Below, piece by piece: positions 9,570 to 17,102 of a stretch of 64,000 bases of DNA. Position numbers and translations under genes: made by a program. The stretch is from the NCBI GenBank assembly GCA_015272395.1, contig JACYLQ010000045.1, positions 186,001 to 250,000 of the forward strand, written 5' to 3'. Position 1 is the first letter of the stretch. Every line of letters starts with the position of its first letter. The notes below the pieces were generated by a model that did no database searches, was not told where the DNA came from, and saw only the letters and a program-made list of their open reading frames with translations. This DNA comes from Calothrix sp. C42_A2020_038 (GTDB taxonomy: Bacteria; Cyanobacteriota; Cyanobacteriia; Cyanobacteriales; Nostocaceae).

Positions 9570-10997
9570 ATGGTTGCAAAAAATATTGTGCTAGGGGGTT
9601 TTAATTCAGACTTACGCTCGGCTAAGGGCACCACAATCAAGAAAGGATTACTGATTAAAATCTTGCGAGTATTTGCATTAATTTTGTTAGATGTTATATC
9701 TTTGACATCAGCATGGTTTTTGGCAATTAAATATGGTACTCTATTAATTTCTCCTTGGGTACAGAATTTATCTTTCACATTCCTAAACTGTTTTGTTCAA
9801 GTTGCAATTTTAAGTACAACTGGGCTTTACAAATCAGGTTGTCATCGCCGTAATTACTGGAGTATTTTTAAAGCGGTTTCTCTATCGGTAATCCTCTTAT
9901 CATTCATTGCCTTTCTTTATGAACCAAACCACTACATTTCGCGCTCGTCTTTTCTAATCTATTGGTCGCTATCTATCTTCTTTATCTGCACACTTCGCTT
10001 ACTATTCGATTTATCAACTAAATTATTGCGTCGAAAAGGGCTAATTCGTCACCCTATTTTTTTAATTACTGCTCCTGAAGAAAAAGACTACTACTTGAAT
10101 TTAATCAAGCAAGAAGATTGCTATAACATACAGGGTATTGCAGAATCTAGCTGTTTAGATTTAGCTAATAGAGATAAAACCTTTGAATATCTTCGCAAAA
10201 ATGATATTACTGAAGCTTTTGTCTCTTGGAGTTCTATCAAAAACCGCTTATACGTTTGCTGGCATTTTTCGACTGCTGGTATTACCATCAAGATGCTTCC
10301 ATCAGAATATGAATTGCATCACTATAAATCTACATTTAGTCTGGTTGGCAATATTCAATGCCCAACAATTACTTCACCAGTTATTGTGGGTGGTGATTTT
10401 TGGATGAAGCGAATAATCGACATTACATTTTCAGTCATTTTAATTTCCCTACTTTCACCTCTATATTTGTTAATTGCCATCCTAATCAAACTGGACTCAC
10501 CCGGACCTGTGTTCTTTCGGCAAAAGCGAATTGGTTTAAACAGTAAGGAATTTAAAATTTGGAAATTCCGAACAATGGTGACAAATGCCGAACAACTACA
10601 GAAAGAGCTAGAAGCTAAGAATGAAATTAAAGATGGTGTTCTGTTTAAGATGAAAGATGACCCGCGCGTTACCAAAATCGGTAAGTTTTTACGTGCATAC
10701 AGTTTGGATGAACTACCACAAATCTTTAACGTCTTGGCTGGAGAGATGAGTCTTGTTGGTCCTCGTCCTTTACCTATTCGTGATGTTGAAAAGTTCACAA
10801 CTCATCACTTTATCCGTCAAGATGTTCTTCCTGGTATTACTGGTCTGTGGCAAGTTTCTGGACGTTCTGATATCGATAACTTTGAAGATGCGGTGAAATT
10901 GGATTTACGGTATATTGAAAATTGGTCTATATGGCTTGATTTCAGCATCTTACTGCAAACTGTCAAAGTGGTTTTGCGTAAGACAGGGGCTTATTGA
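9570..10997 (+). CDS. Membrane phosphoglycosyl transferase (WbaP-like initiating sugar transferase)
   Basis: This 475-residue protein has four N-terminal hydrophobic spans (to about residue 150), a soluble middle domain, one more hydrophobic segment (IIDITFSVILISLLSPLYLL) and the catalytic bacterial sugar-transferase domain. Catalytic-domain signatures are SPGPVFFRQKRIG, KFRTM near residue 332, YSLDELPQIFNVLAGEMSLV and VLPGITGLWQVSGR. The enzyme moves a sugar-1-phosphate from a UDP-sugar to undecaprenyl phosphate and so starts the repeat unit. A good ribosome binding site (AAGGAG at about 9553) precedes the ATG. A hairpin with a T-run follows the stop, so this is the last gene of the polysaccharide block. 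Confidence 0.92.
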   Translation: MVAKNIVLGGFNSDLRSAKGTTIKKGLLIKILRVFALILLDVISLTSAWFLAIKYGTLLISPWVQNLSFTFLNCFVQVAILSTTGLYKSGCHRRNYWSIFKAVSLSVILLSFIAFLYEPNHYISRSSFLIYWSLSIFFICTLRLLFDLSTKLLRRKGLIRHPIFLITAPEEKDYYLNLIKQEDCYNIQGIAESSCLDLANRDKTFEYLRKNDITEAFVSWSSIKNRLYVCWHFSTAGITIKMLPSEYELHHYKSTFSLVGNIQCPTITSPVIVGGDFWMKRIIDITFSVILISLLSPLYLLIAILIKLDSPGPVFFRQKRIGLNSKEFKIWKFRTMVTNAEQLQKELEAKNEIKDGVLFKMKDDPRVTKIGKFLRAYSLDELPQIFNVLAGEMSLVGPRPLPIRDVEKFTTHHFIRQDVLPGITGLWQVSGRSDIDNFEDAVKLDLRYIENWSIWLDFSILLQTVKVVLRKTGAY

Positions 10998-11003
10998 CCC
11001 CAC

Positions 11004-11039
11004 CCCCAACCCCTCCCCGTAAGTTGGGAGGGTTTTTAT
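11004..11039 (+). terminator. Probable terminator of the polysaccharide block
   Basis: Just after the sugar transferase stop, a C-rich arm (CCAACCCCTCCCC) pairs with GGGAGGGTT across a short loop and is followed by a TTTTTATT tail. This has the form of an intrinsic terminator. Similar C-rich motifs (ACCCCCAATTCC) occur at about 12,020, so the sequence may also be a dispersed repeat doing this job. Confidence 0.6.
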
Positions 11040-11077
11040 TATGATATTCTATCTATAAGTTAATGATTTTAAAATGA

Positions 11078-11899
11078 ATGACTGTGATCATCCTAAAATA
11101 TTGTTCTCTGACCCGAACTTGGAACTGTAACAATAAAAACCCCAGGTTAAAATCATTTTTTATCGCTACTGTTATTTTTATATTTAACTTGATACTTACC
11201 TGGCAAGTCTTCCCTATTACAGTCAATGCCAGTACTATTACAAATAACAAGGATGAAATTAGGTATGAACTGCATAAAGTTCATAATCCTGATGGCATTG
11301 GTAAGTTTTACATGGGTCGAGAAATTGCCCGCGTTATGGGACATACTGGCGCCATGTGGTTGGAACGTCCCAGTCGAGAAGCTGAAGAACAACCAAGCAA
11401 AATAGTCAACGCACTTGACCTGAAACCTAATGATGTAGTTGCTGATATTGGCGCCGGTACGGGTTATCTGAGTTTTCTTATTGCCCCAACCTTGTCACAG
11501 GGCCGAGTTTTGGCTGTTGATATTCAACCAGAAATGCTTGATATTATCAACTTTTTTAAGCAGGAGAAGCAAATAAGTAATGTCGAACCTATTTTAGCAA
11601 CTTCGACCAGTCCAAACTTACCAGATGAGAGCGTTGATTTAGCTGTGATGGTTGATGCATATCACGAATTTGAATATCCTTATGAGATGATGCAAGGAAT
11701 CATCAAAGCATTAAAACCTGGTGGAAGAGTAGCCTTAGTTGAATATCGAGGTGAAAACCCTTTTATTATGATTAAAGCACTACATAAAATGACGCAAAAG
11801 CAAGTCAAAAAAGAAATGCAAGCGCTTGGTTTAACATGGCAAGCAACAAAAGAATTACTACCACAGCAACACTTGATGCTTTTTACAAAAGTAAATTAA
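11078..11899 (+). CDS. SAM-dependent methyltransferase with N-terminal signal-like segment
   Basis: The protein has a class I methyltransferase core with motif I VVADIGAGTGYLSF at about residues 120-133, followed by GRVLAVDIQPEML, SVDLAVMVDAYHEF and KPGGRVALVEYRG. Ahead of it lies the block YMGREIARVMGHTGAMWLER, shared with a set of bacterial methyltransferases of unknown substrate. Residues 25-50 form a basic then hydrophobic stretch ending in VNAST, which looks like a Sec signal peptide or membrane anchor. If real, that places the domain outside the cytoplasm, where SAM is not expected. The start is uncertain: ATGs overlap at 11074 and 11078, and the mature family begins near residue 55. 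Confidence 0.75.
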   Translation: MTVIILKYCSLTRTWNCNNKNPRLKSFFIATVIFIFNLILTWQVFPITVNASTITNNKDEIRYELHKVHNPDGIGKFYMGREIARVMGHTGAMWLERPSREAEEQPSKIVNALDLKPNDVVADIGAGTGYLSFLIAPTLSQGRVLAVDIQPEMLDIINFFKQEKQISNVEPILATSTSPNLPDESVDLAVMVDAYHEFEYPYEMMQGIIKALKPGGRVALVEYRGENPFIMIKALHKMTQKQVKKEMQALGLTWQATKELLPQQHLMLFTKVN

Positions 11900-12142
11900 T
11901 CTTGTAGAACAGGCATCATTTTCTGTTTCATATTCAGGAAGTTTGATGTCACTCACTCCACAAGTTTAAATATTTCTGATCGGATATTTAAAAACTATCA
12001 ATGTTAACTAAAAATCTAACCCCCAATTCCTTCCCTACAAGAGAAGGGGAACAATACAATATGCTTTCAAAGCCTTTTTCCGACACTGGGGGAGGTTGAC
12101 AAGAGAGGTCTGGTATAATTTTTAGACTTTTGAAACATCCTC

Positions 12143-12448
12143 TCATTTAGAAATCTCTGAATCTGTTTTCTGTGGAATTAAACTAACGGTTTGCGTTGCA
12201 TTATTCCATACTATCCAGGCAAATTTTTCATCTAACTCATGGTTAGTATTTGCAACTTTGAAATAAAGTTTTTCACCACCTCTTTCAATCGCAAAATCAG
12301 CATTCTGAGCGTAAACAACTTTAAAGCCTTTGTCTCGTAGAACAAACATAGCCCACTGTTTTAAGGATTGCTTTGCTGGTTCATGAGGAATTAGAGGTCT
12401 TTGAATGGCATCTTCGATAACTTGATACAACTTTGCTTTCTCAAACAT
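12143..12448 (-). CDS. Conserved hypothetical protein, 101 residues
   Basis: The family is not recognised. The protein is soluble, with an N-terminal helix (LYQVIEDAIQRPLI), then WAMFVLRDKGFKVVYAQNADFAIERGGEKLYFKV. This alternation of strands with KGFKVVYA and a charged DFAIERGGEKLYFKV hairpin is reminiscent of small nuclease-like or restriction-endonuclease-like folds, but no catalytic set can be assigned. A Trp-rich end (FAWIVWNNATQTVSLIP) follows. It is flanked by non-coding DNA on both sides and is probably monocistronic. Codon use looks like its neighbours, so it is likely a real gene. Confidence 0.6.
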   Translation of the reverse strand: MFEKAKLYQVIEDAIQRPLIPHEPAKQSLKQWAMFVLRDKGFKVVYAQNADFAIERGGEKLYFKVANTNHELDEKFAWIVWNNATQTVSLIPQKTDSEISK

Positions 12449-12577
12449 TAGAAAAAAAGTACTATTGAGTAGCTATGTGCTTACAACTTTTAACTTTACT
12501 CTTGATTAAAGCACTTTCCACAACTTTTCGCACCAAAAATTAAACTTAGGCGCCACTAAACAAGACCTAATAGGAAC

Positions 12578-13039
12578 TCAAACAGGGTCGCAACGAATTT
12601 CAACCATAAACCCGTCTGGGTCATAAAAATACACACCTCTACCTGTTGGACGACTAACAGGCCCATGTGCAATGGTAATTTCATTATCGAGACAAACTTG
12701 TACAGCCTGGTCAAATAATTCCGGTGCGATGTCAAATGCTAAATGGTAAGCTCTTGTAAAAGCTCGTTCGGGATCAGAGTCTGGTGGCAACAAATCAGGT
12801 TCCCAGAATAAATCAAGTATTGTACCGTCAGGAGTAACAAAATTAGCGACTTTTCCTTCTGCAACTAAACTTGCTAGCGTTTCAGGAATTTCACTACCAG
12901 TAAGTTCACGCAATCCCAAAATGTCTCCGTAAAAGCGTCGAGACGCTTGCATGTCTTTTACATTCAGCGCAATGTGGTGTACTCGTCGTAAATCACCGTG
13001 CGCTAATACGCTTTTCAGAACTTGATAACTTAATACCAT
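12578..13039 (-). CDS. VOC-superfamily (glyoxalase/bleomycin resistance-like) protein
   Basis: The 153-residue protein holds two beta-alpha-beta-beta-beta modules. The first has VHHIALNVKDMQASRRFYGDILGL (His at about 22), the second has AYHLAFDIAPELF and ends with GVYFYDPDGFMVEIRCD (Glu near 149). The two His and the late Glu are in the positions used as metal ligands by glyoxalase I and extradiol dioxygenase relatives. The long leader before the first strand includes LRRVHHIAL, and the ATG at 13039 is the only plausible start. Substrate is unknown; lyase, isomerase or dioxygenase activity are all possible in this superfamily. Confidence 0.8.
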   Translation of the reverse strand: MVLSYQVLKSVLAHGDLRRVHHIALNVKDMQASRRFYGDILGLRELTGSEIPETLASLVAEGKVANFVTPDGTILDLFWEPDLLPPDSDPERAFTRAYHLAFDIAPELFDQAVQVCLDNEITIAHGPVSRPTGRGVYFYDPDGFMVEIRCDPV

Positions 13040-13289
13040 AACTGCACCAAAGTTACTTACTAAGATAGAAGCTAACTGTTTACCTAAACTATAAGATTAC
13101 AAATATAGCAACCAGCTAATCATTTGTAAAATCCTAATAATGTGGAGACAAGGATTAAATCGTGTCTCTAAGAGGATAGATATAATTATCTACAAATCAT
13201 TTGGAATTGCTATATCTATTTATATATTTGATTAAACCACAAATTGCTGTGTCGATTATTGCGAATATTTTTAAAAACTAACTACACGT

Positions 13290-13832
13290 ATGACTATGAC
13301 TAATTTAACCTTGCCCAAAGCTATCGAGAGCGTGTTTGAGAAATTTCATGAACCGAAACCACTTTTCGTTGCTTTAATGCCAGTACTAGGAGAAATTCTT
13401 AAGTGTGACCGCGTTTTTCTATACGCGCGAAACCCTGATACCAAAGTTGGTATAGTCCCCGTTTGTTGGCGCCGTAGTTCTGATATTCCAGAGGTATTAG
13501 ACTCTGACTGGAAAGAAGAACCAGCATCTTTAACTTCAGAAGACCCGATGTTTGCCGCTGCTGTTCAAACAAAACCCTCAATTTATGTTGAAGATGTAGA
13601 AACAGCTAGTCCAGATATTGTTAACCGTGAGTTTGAACATTCAACGTTTGGACATCGGGCACTAATTCACAGTCATCTTTGCTATGAAAACCAACTTTGG
13701 GGAATTTTACAACCCTGTATTTTTGGAACTTCGCGACCTTGGTCTGACTTCGACCGCATAGTTATGTCTGAAGTTGAAACAAAACTTACTCCCGTAGTGG
13801 TTAAGTATATCAGAGATGTGAAAACAACATGA
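13290..13832 (+). CDS. GAF-domain protein
   Basis: The 180-residue protein is a single GAF domain: an N-terminal helix (LPKAIESVFEKF), LKCDRVFLYARNPDT as the first core strand, VEDVETASPDIVNREFEHSTFG in the variable middle, and SHLCYENQLWGILQPCIFG as the last core strands with the usual WG pair. A long C-terminal helix follows (DFDRIVMSEVETKLTPVVVKYI). No Cys in a clear phytochrome or cyanobacteriochrome chromophore context (Cys-His) is seen, so bilin binding is unlikely. A role in small-ligand sensing or dimer signalling is an inference. There is no kinase or cyclase output domain in the gene or next to it. Confidence 0.75.
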   Translation: MTMTNLTLPKAIESVFEKFHEPKPLFVALMPVLGEILKCDRVFLYARNPDTKVGIVPVCWRRSSDIPEVLDSDWKEEPASLTSEDPMFAAAVQTKPSIYVEDVETASPDIVNREFEHSTFGHRALIHSHLCYENQLWGILQPCIFGTSRPWSDFDRIVMSEVETKLTPVVVKYIRDVKTT

Positions 13833-13884
13833 AGCGGTTTGATATTGTTGAAACAGCTCATCTTCTCCCACACAAAGGGAAACT

Positions 13885-14145
13885 TCACCTTTTCTCTTCT
13901 AGCTGCTGACTTGTGCCACCTTGAACGTTGACTTTATAGTCGTTCTGTTGCACTAGTTTTTGAGTCGAAACTAAAACACCTACTAGCAGTAAAAGCTGAA
14001 TTTCCCAAGGCGCCAGTATCAAGCTAATTACAAAGCTGATGATAGCTATTCCACCCGCGAGATAACCTATCTCGTCAGTACTTTTCTGAAACAAGTAACT
14101 GCTAACTAAACCAGTAAAAAGCGGTATCAAAAATGCTAGAACCAT
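13885..14145 (-). CDS. Small membrane protein of unknown function
   Basis: The 86-residue protein has two to three hydrophobic helices (VLAFLIPLFTGLVSSYLF; LAGGIAIISFVISLILA; WEIQLLLLVGVLVST) and a polar tail ending QLEEKR. I do not recognise the family. It resembles small conserved cyanobacterial membrane proteins. It is convergent with the GAF gene, with 52 bases between the stops. Coding probability is supported by the clean helix pattern and normal codon use. Confidence 0.55.
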   Translation of the reverse strand: MVLAFLIPLFTGLVSSYLFQKSTDEIGYLAGGIAIISFVISLILAPWEIQLLLLVGVLVSTQKLVQQNDYKVNVQGGTSQQLEEKR

Positions 14146-14895
14146 TTCTTAAGAACCTCTGAACTCACAAGCAGAAGCGCACGAATAAATCTTACGGTCT
14201 TCTAGTATAACAAAAGTAGTAAATTTAACATTTACTTTTAACTTTTGTTACAGCACTCTGCTTACAATTACAAGGATGGGGAGTTGAATTCCGAATCCAT
14301 TTGGTATATTATCTTAACACCTGATTACATAAATATTAATACTTATAAATAAATAAAAAAATAAATTCTTGAAATGACCAAAAATCGTTATTCAATCCTT
14401 AAGTTATAAGTACAAATGCTTAATGCCTCTTAATGTTGACTCAGTTTGAGTAGACTAAAGTTTCAATCAGTATATGCACTTAGATAAATGTCACTTATTG
14501 TAACTGCCCAAAGGAGAGATTTGCTACTTGGTGACAAAAAGTTGATAGATGTTGATAGATTTGGTTTTATTAAGCTAAAAACTATTCTGACTGTTCATAG
14601 AATGTTTAAAACCTCTCCATGCCAGTTGCTAGAACCGGAGCAAAGAGAGGCAGCTTACTGACAGCAAATTTCAGGTATATGAGGTACATACATAATGCCC
14701 AAAATCTTGTAAAGACGTTACATGTAATGTCTTTACATATTTCCTATCAACACGCAATTTGCTGTATGCCTGCTTCCCAACGTTTTACGTAGCGTTTTCC
14801 ACGTAACATTAAAAGTCATAATTACTATATATTAAGAAACCGAGTTATATTAATTTAGTTTCTTTCGCAGCGTTTCCGATTAAAAACATCCAACG
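14146..14895. other. 750-base gap upstream of tex
   Basis: The stretch is AT-rich and has no convincing reading frame on either strand. It separates two divergent genes, so both promoters should lie here. The only clear structure is the palindrome at 14708-14737. A region at about 14,600-14,660 (CTAGAACCGGAGC and neighbours) has mild local pairing but no recognisable RNA family. Confidence 0.5.
14708..14737. repeat. 30-base palindrome, AAGACG...GTCTT class
   Basis: The sequence TGTAAAGACG pairs with the mirrored TGTCTTTACA around a central TTACATGTAA, which is itself palindromic. Only one position pair breaks symmetry. It resembles short dispersed palindromes with AGACG...CGTCT arms known in Nostocales genomes. 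It is not followed by a T-run and lies about 160 bases before tex. Confidence 0.75.
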
Positions 14896-17055
14896 ATGCT
14901 CAATATTCCAGAGATTTTAGCAACCGAACTCAACCTCAAACCTTTCCAAGTTCAAAGCGCGCTTGAACTTTTTGCCGAGGGTGCAACAATTCCCTTTATC
15001 GCGCGCTATCGTAAAGAACGTACTGGTGAGATGAACGAAGTACAGTTACGGGACTTATTGGATAGACATCGTTATCTCACAGAACTAGAAGACCGAAAAG
15101 CGGCGATAATCAATGCAATTAGCGAACAAGGTAAGCTAACAAATGAGCTAAAAGCAAAAATTGAGACTTGTTTACAAAAAAACGAGCTAGAAGATTTATA
15201 TTTACCTTATCGTCCCAAGCGACGCACGCGCGCTACTGTTGCTCGTGAAAAAGGTTTGGAACCTTTGGCTGAGTTTATTAAGTCGCTAAATGTCAAAAAT
15301 GCTCCACTTGTTCCTCTCGAACAGGAAGCTGCGAAATATATTTCAGAGGAAAAAAGTGTAAAAAGTACTGAAGAAGCGCTTAAAGGTGCCGGAGATATTT
15401 TAGCGGAGGAAATTGCTGATAAAGCCGAATTACGAGCATATTTGCGCGACTATATTTTAGATGAGGGTGTGTTTGTCTCTTGTATTAAGGACGAACACCC
15501 AGAAGGATCAACAAAATTTGAGATGTACCGTAGCTTTAGCGCGAAGGTCAGAAATATTGCACCTCATAACTTACTGGCGCTATGCCGTGGTGAAAATGAA
15601 GGTATATTGAGTTTTGAAGTTTCTTTTGATGAAGATACGGTGCTGTCGTATTTGGAATCTCAAGAAATCAAGACAAAACACCGTCCAATACGGGCGTTTT
15701 ATCAAGAAATGCTCAAAGATGCATTTAATCGCTTGATGAAAACTTCGCTGGTGAATGAAGTGATTGCTGAGAAAAAGCTTTATGCTGATATTGAGTCGAT
15801 TAAGACTTTTGAAACAAACTTACGTGAGTTATTACTGTCGGCGCCAGCAGGGATGAAGCCGACAATGGCTGTAGACCCAGGTTTTAGAACAGGTTGTAAA
15901 GTTGCAATTCTTGACCAAACGGGTAAATTTTTAGAATATCAAGCAATTTTTCCTCATACTGGTGTGGACGCGCGTCTAAAAGCTGCACAGTCGGTTAAAA
16001 ATTTAGTTGAAAAATATAAAATTGAGTTGATCGCAATTGGTAATGGAACAGCATCGCGAGAAACTGATGAATTTATTGCTGAGGTGCTAAAAACGATTGA
16101 GCGCAAACCGATTAAAGTAATAGTTAATGAATCAGGTGCTTCGATATACTCCGCAAGTAAACTAGCTGCTGATGAATTCCCCAACCTTGATGTTACCGTG
16201 CGCGGCGCCATTAGTATTGGTCGGCGTCTACAAGACCCACTGGCAGAACTGGTGAAAATTGATCCCAAGTCTATCGGTGTCGGACAATACCAGCACGATG
16301 TTGATCAGAAGCTATTGAAGAAGAAGCTCGAAGAAACTGTGGAAAGTTGTGTAAACTACGTTGGTGTGGATTTAAATACTGCTTCTCGTGAATTATTAAC
16401 TTTTGTTTCAGGTATTACGTCAGCAGTCGCTAATAATATAGTTGCTTATCGTGATGCTAATGGCGCCTTCAAAAATCGGCGCCAGTTGTTGAAGGTGCCG
16501 AAGCTTGGCCCGAAAGCGTTTGAACAAGCAGCAGGTTTCTTAAGAATTCGCGGTGGCGAAAATCCTTTAGATAACACAGCAGTACACCCAGAAAGTTATA
16601 AAGTCGTGGAAAATATTGCTGCTGACCTCAAAGTTCCATTAAACCAGGTAACACTTATTGCCGAGAACCTCAAAAAAGTTGGCTTGAAAAAATATGTTAC
16701 TGATACCATTGGTGAACCAACCCTGCGCGATATCCTTAGTGAACTTGAAAAACCTGGACGTGATCCGCGCGCTGAATTTAAATATGCGACCTTCTTTGAA
16801 GGAATCAAAGAAATTGCTGACCTTAAAGTTGGTATGGAGCTTGAAGGTATTGTTACTAATGTGGCTAATTTTGGCGCTTTTGTCGATGTCGGTGTTCACC
16901 AAGATGGATTAGTACATATATCCCAACTAGCTGACAGATTCGTGGATGATCCCAAGAAAATAGTCAAGGTGGGGCAAGTTGTCAAAGTCCGAGTGATGGA
17001 AGTTAATGAGAAACTCAAGCGCATTGGTTTATCAATGAAAGCTGTTAAACAGTAG
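14896..17055 (+). CDS. tex: Tex, RNA-binding transcriptional accessory protein
   Basis: At 719 residues this is the full length for Tex. The N-terminal helical domain holds ATELNLKPFQVQSALELF and FIARYRKERTGEMNEVQLR. A YqgF/RNase H-like domain follows (about 325-450, TMAVDPGFRTGCKVAILD), then a helix-hairpin-helix domain (about 495-560, NIVAYRDANGAFKNRRQLL and LGPKAFEQAAGFLRI), and a C-terminal S1 RNA-binding domain (about 645-716, VGMELEGIVTNVANFGAFVD). Tex binds nucleic acid and associates with RNA polymerase in transcription processing. The ATG at 14896 fits the conserved N-terminus. It stands alone, with convergent DNA downstream. Confidence 0.97.
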   Translation: MLNIPEILATELNLKPFQVQSALELFAEGATIPFIARYRKERTGEMNEVQLRDLLDRHRYLTELEDRKAAIINAISEQGKLTNELKAKIETCLQKNELEDLYLPYRPKRRTRATVAREKGLEPLAEFIKSLNVKNAPLVPLEQEAAKYISEEKSVKSTEEALKGAGDILAEEIADKAELRAYLRDYILDEGVFVSCIKDEHPEGSTKFEMYRSFSAKVRNIAPHNLLALCRGENEGILSFEVSFDEDTVLSYLESQEIKTKHRPIRAFYQEMLKDAFNRLMKTSLVNEVIAEKKLYADIESIKTFETNLRELLLSAPAGMKPTMAVDPGFRTGCKVAILDQTGKFLEYQAIFPHTGVDARLKAAQSVKNLVEKYKIELIAIGNGTASRETDEFIAEVLKTIERKPIKVIVNESGASIYSASKLAADEFPNLDVTVRGAISIGRRLQDPLAELVKIDPKSIGVGQYQHDVDQKLLKKKLEETVESCVNYVGVDLNTASRELLTFVSGITSAVANNIVAYRDANGAFKNRRQLLKVPKLGPKAFEQAAGFLRIRGGENPLDNTAVHPESYKVVENIAADLKVPLNQVTLIAENLKKVGLKKYVTDTIGEPTLRDILSELEKPGRDPRAEFKYATFFEGIKEIADLKVGMELEGIVTNVANFGAFVDVGVHQDGLVHISQLADRFVDDPKKIVKVGQVVKVRVMEVNEKLKRIGLSMKAVKQ

Positions 17056-17102
17056 GGTTAGAATAGGAATGCTATATTAGTCACTACATATTGACTGTGA
17101 AA

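Noticed and set aside
10355-10798. A 147-residue leftward frame inside the phosphoglycosyl transferase gene
   Set aside because: It is the antisense shadow of a conserved catalytic domain, and the product is rich in Ser/Arg/Pro with no motif.
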